NCBI GenBank assembly: GCA_030427205.1
Contig: JAUHXC010000041.1
Span: 33,296 to 97,295, forward strand
From: a bacterium
GTDB taxonomy: Bacteria; Myxococcota_A; Bradymonadia; UBA7976; UBA1532
Direction of reading: 5' to 3'
DNA length: 64,000 nucleotides
A program made the position numbers and the translations under genes. The notes below the pieces were generated by a model. That model saw only the letters and a program-made list of their open reading frames with translations, had not been told where the DNA came from and did no database searches. Below are positions 62,659 to 64,000 of the stretch, in pieces. Within the stretch, counting starts at the first letter, position 1. Every line of letters starts with the position of its first letter.

Positions 62659-64000
62659 ATGACGACGGCGACTCCCGGGCAGGTGCTGGCTCTGATGTGT
62701 GCGTGGATGCTGGCGGGCTCGCTGTTGCCCACGAGCGCAGCCTACGCGCAGGCGACGCTGATCGACACCCTTGGTGGCCCGTTGGGCTTCGGGGCCGACC
62801 AGCTCGGCGCGGGCGACGACGGCTCGCTGCCGATCTCGACCGACCCGGCCAACCCGCGGTTCGTGCAGGCGCTGGCCGACGCGTTCCCCAACGGGTTCAA
62901 CTACTACGGCGTGCGGTACGACGCGCTGTACATCAACATCAACGGCAGCTTGAGCTTCGGCGGTCCGCGGCTGCAGCTCGATCCGACGCCCTTCCCGCGC
63001 GTGGCGGGCGGGCAGCCGCCCAACCGGCCGATCATCGCGCCCTTCCTGGCCGACGTGGATACCCGCGGTCGCCGGGCAGGGGTCGACAACCGGGTTCACT
63101 ACGGCATCGACGAGGCCGGGCAGCGACTGGTGGTCACCTGGAATCAGGTGGGCTACTTCCAGCAGCGCACCGACCTGCTCAACAGCTTCCAGGTGATCCT
63201 GACCGCCCGCGACGACCTGGCGCTCGGCGACTTCGACATCGAGTTCCGCTACAACCGCTGCGAGTGGAGCGCCGGTGAGCGCCAGCTCGACCGGCCGCCG
63301 GTGGTGCACGCCCGGGTGGGCTTCGACGCCGCCAACGGGGTCGACTTCGCCGAGCTGTTGCCCTTCTCGGGTACGCCGCGGGTCCTCGAGATGTGCACCC
63401 TCTCGAACTCCGGTCTGCCCGGCGGCTGGACCTTCCCCGCGCGGGACGGCGACGTCTTCGTCTGCGGCAACGGCGTGGTCGAGCCCGGTGAAGAGTGCGA
63501 CGAGGCCGACATCGACCGACGCTTCCGCTCCGGCGACGGCTGCTCGGCCGACTGTCGGCTCGAGGTCGACCTCGACTGTGACGGCATCTACACCCTGGCC
63601 AACCCGCCTGAAGACCCGGTCGCGGGCTATGACAACTGCCCCGGCGCGCAGCAGCTCGACTGCGCCGATCCGTTGGTGCTCGCGCTGACCGACGACCTCA
63701 ACCCGACCTACAACCCGCTGCAGATCGACAGCGACGGGGACGGCGCGGGCGACGCCTGCGACGACGACGACGACAACGACACCATCCTCGACGACGAGGA
63801 CAACTGCCCCACCAACCCCAACGGGCCCAACGACCCGGGCACCGACGACTTCGACAACGACCAGGACGGCGTGGTCGACGAGGCCGGTGAAGAGGAGCAG
63901 TTCAACTACGACGGCGACCCCAAGGGCGACGCCTGCGACATCGACAGCGACGATGACGGCGTGCCCGACTACTTCATCGAGGGCGACCCCGACTCGGGCG
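62659..64000 (+). CDS. Secreted nidogen-domain protein with Cys repeat and thrombospondin type 3 repeats (3' end outside window)
   Basis: ATG 62659 (AGAAGG upstream) opens a frame with no stop before the window end, so at least 447 residues are encoded. The signal peptide (LALMCAWMLAGSLLP) ends near AAYAQA. Residues about 60-200 match a nidogen-like (NIDO) domain: FPNGFNYYGVRYDALYININ, PIIAPFLADVDTRG, LVVTWNQVGYF, FDIEFRYNRCEW. Then comes the myxococcal Cys-rich repeat (CGNGVVEPGEECDE, SGDGCSADC) and Asp-rich type 3 repeats (DSDGDGAGDACDDDDDND, DEDNCPTNP). It is likely an adhesive or matrix protein; calcium binding by the Asp repeats is expected from the family. Confidence 0.9.
   Translation, partial: MTTATPGQVLALMCAWMLAGSLLPTSAAYAQATLIDTLGGPLGFGADQLGAGDDGSLPISTDPANPRFVQALADAFPNGFNYYGVRYDALYININGSLSFGGPRLQLDPTPFPRVAGGQPPNRPIIAPFLADVDTRGRRAGVDNRVHYGIDEAGQRLVVTWNQVGYFQQRTDLLNSFQVILTARDDLALGDFDIEFRYNRCEWSAGERQLDRPPVVHARVGFDAANGVDFAELLPFSGTPRVLEMCTLSNSGLPGGWTFPARDGDVFVCGNGVVEPGEECDEADIDRRFRSGDGCSADCRLEVDLDCDGIYTLANPPEDPVAGYDNCPGAQQLDCADPLVLALTDDLNPTYNPLQIDSDGDGAGDACDDDDDNDTILDDEDNCPTNPNGPNDPGTDDFDNDQDGVVDEAGEEEQFNYDGDPKGDACDIDSDDDGVPDYFIEGDPDSG

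Overview
The window looks like part of the chromosome of a high-GC, predatory or heterotrophic myxobacterium-like organism (Myxococcota). This is inferred from gene content, not from a marker gene. The signs are many lipobox and secreted proteins with Cys-rich repeats, PKD, pre-peptidase C-terminal and thrombospondin type 3 modules. Others are a C-terminal Cys/hydrophobic/Arg tail of MYXO-CTERM type, Hanks-type kinases, a sigma-54 activator with an FHA-like domain, and Asp-Met-Ala-Pro-rich lipoprotein linkers. No rRNA, tRNA, insertion sequence or CRISPR array was seen. Coding density is high, and very long antisense open frames are a composition artefact.

Layout. 1-7.8 kb: end of an RND pump, a PLP-dependent dehydratase, a membrane-anchored probable pseudokinase, an MtfA-type peptidase, and small or Cys-rich lipoproteins including one with two Kazal domains. 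8-12.9 kb: an apparently frameshifted lipoprotein gene, two tandem paralogues sharing an almost identical 109-nt block, and a HEAT-like protein. 12.9-13.75 kb: a non-genic array of 42-bp tandem repeats ending just before pyrC. 14.9-22.6 kb: four exported proteins, namely a periplasmic-binding/legumain fusion, a four-domain bulb-type lectin, a HEAT/vitellogenin-like protein and a HAD phosphatase-like lipoprotein. 22.7-27.9 kb: an operon of a large HEAT protein, a degenerate HD-GYP protein and YqgE/AlgH.

27.9-34.7 kb: a TAT-exported sulfite oxidase with a lipoprotein cytochrome c. Divergent from it run a fatty-acid-hydroxylase/double-rhodanese fusion, a GH113-like glycosidase and a PNGase F-like lipoprotein. 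The rhodanese and sulfite-oxidase functions could form one sulfur route, and the last two proteins suggest attack on external glycans. 34.7-36.5 kb: a two-gene AAA ATPase plus TOPRIM unit of lower GC. It resembles OLD/PARIS-type defence pairs and is preceded by a hairpin that overlaps its ribosome binding site. 36.7-45.1 kb: a repeat lipoprotein, a TetR regulator and housekeeping genes (TPR protein, EttA, a 43-residue basic protein, GloB, a MATE pump).

45.1-64 kb: giant surface or secreted proteins. These are two Cys-rich/PPC lipoproteins on either side of a 1388-residue PKD/beta-propeller protein, a protein with fifteen CC repeats, and a nidogen-domain protein cut by the window end. A serine/threonine kinase and a sigma-54 activator with FHA-like and GAFSGA motifs lie between them.

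The best candidates for something undescribed are the legumain fusion, the AAA/TOPRIM pair, the hydroxylase-rhodanese fusion, the membrane pseudokinase and the 42-bp array. All functional statements rest on motif reading by eye; no database search was run.
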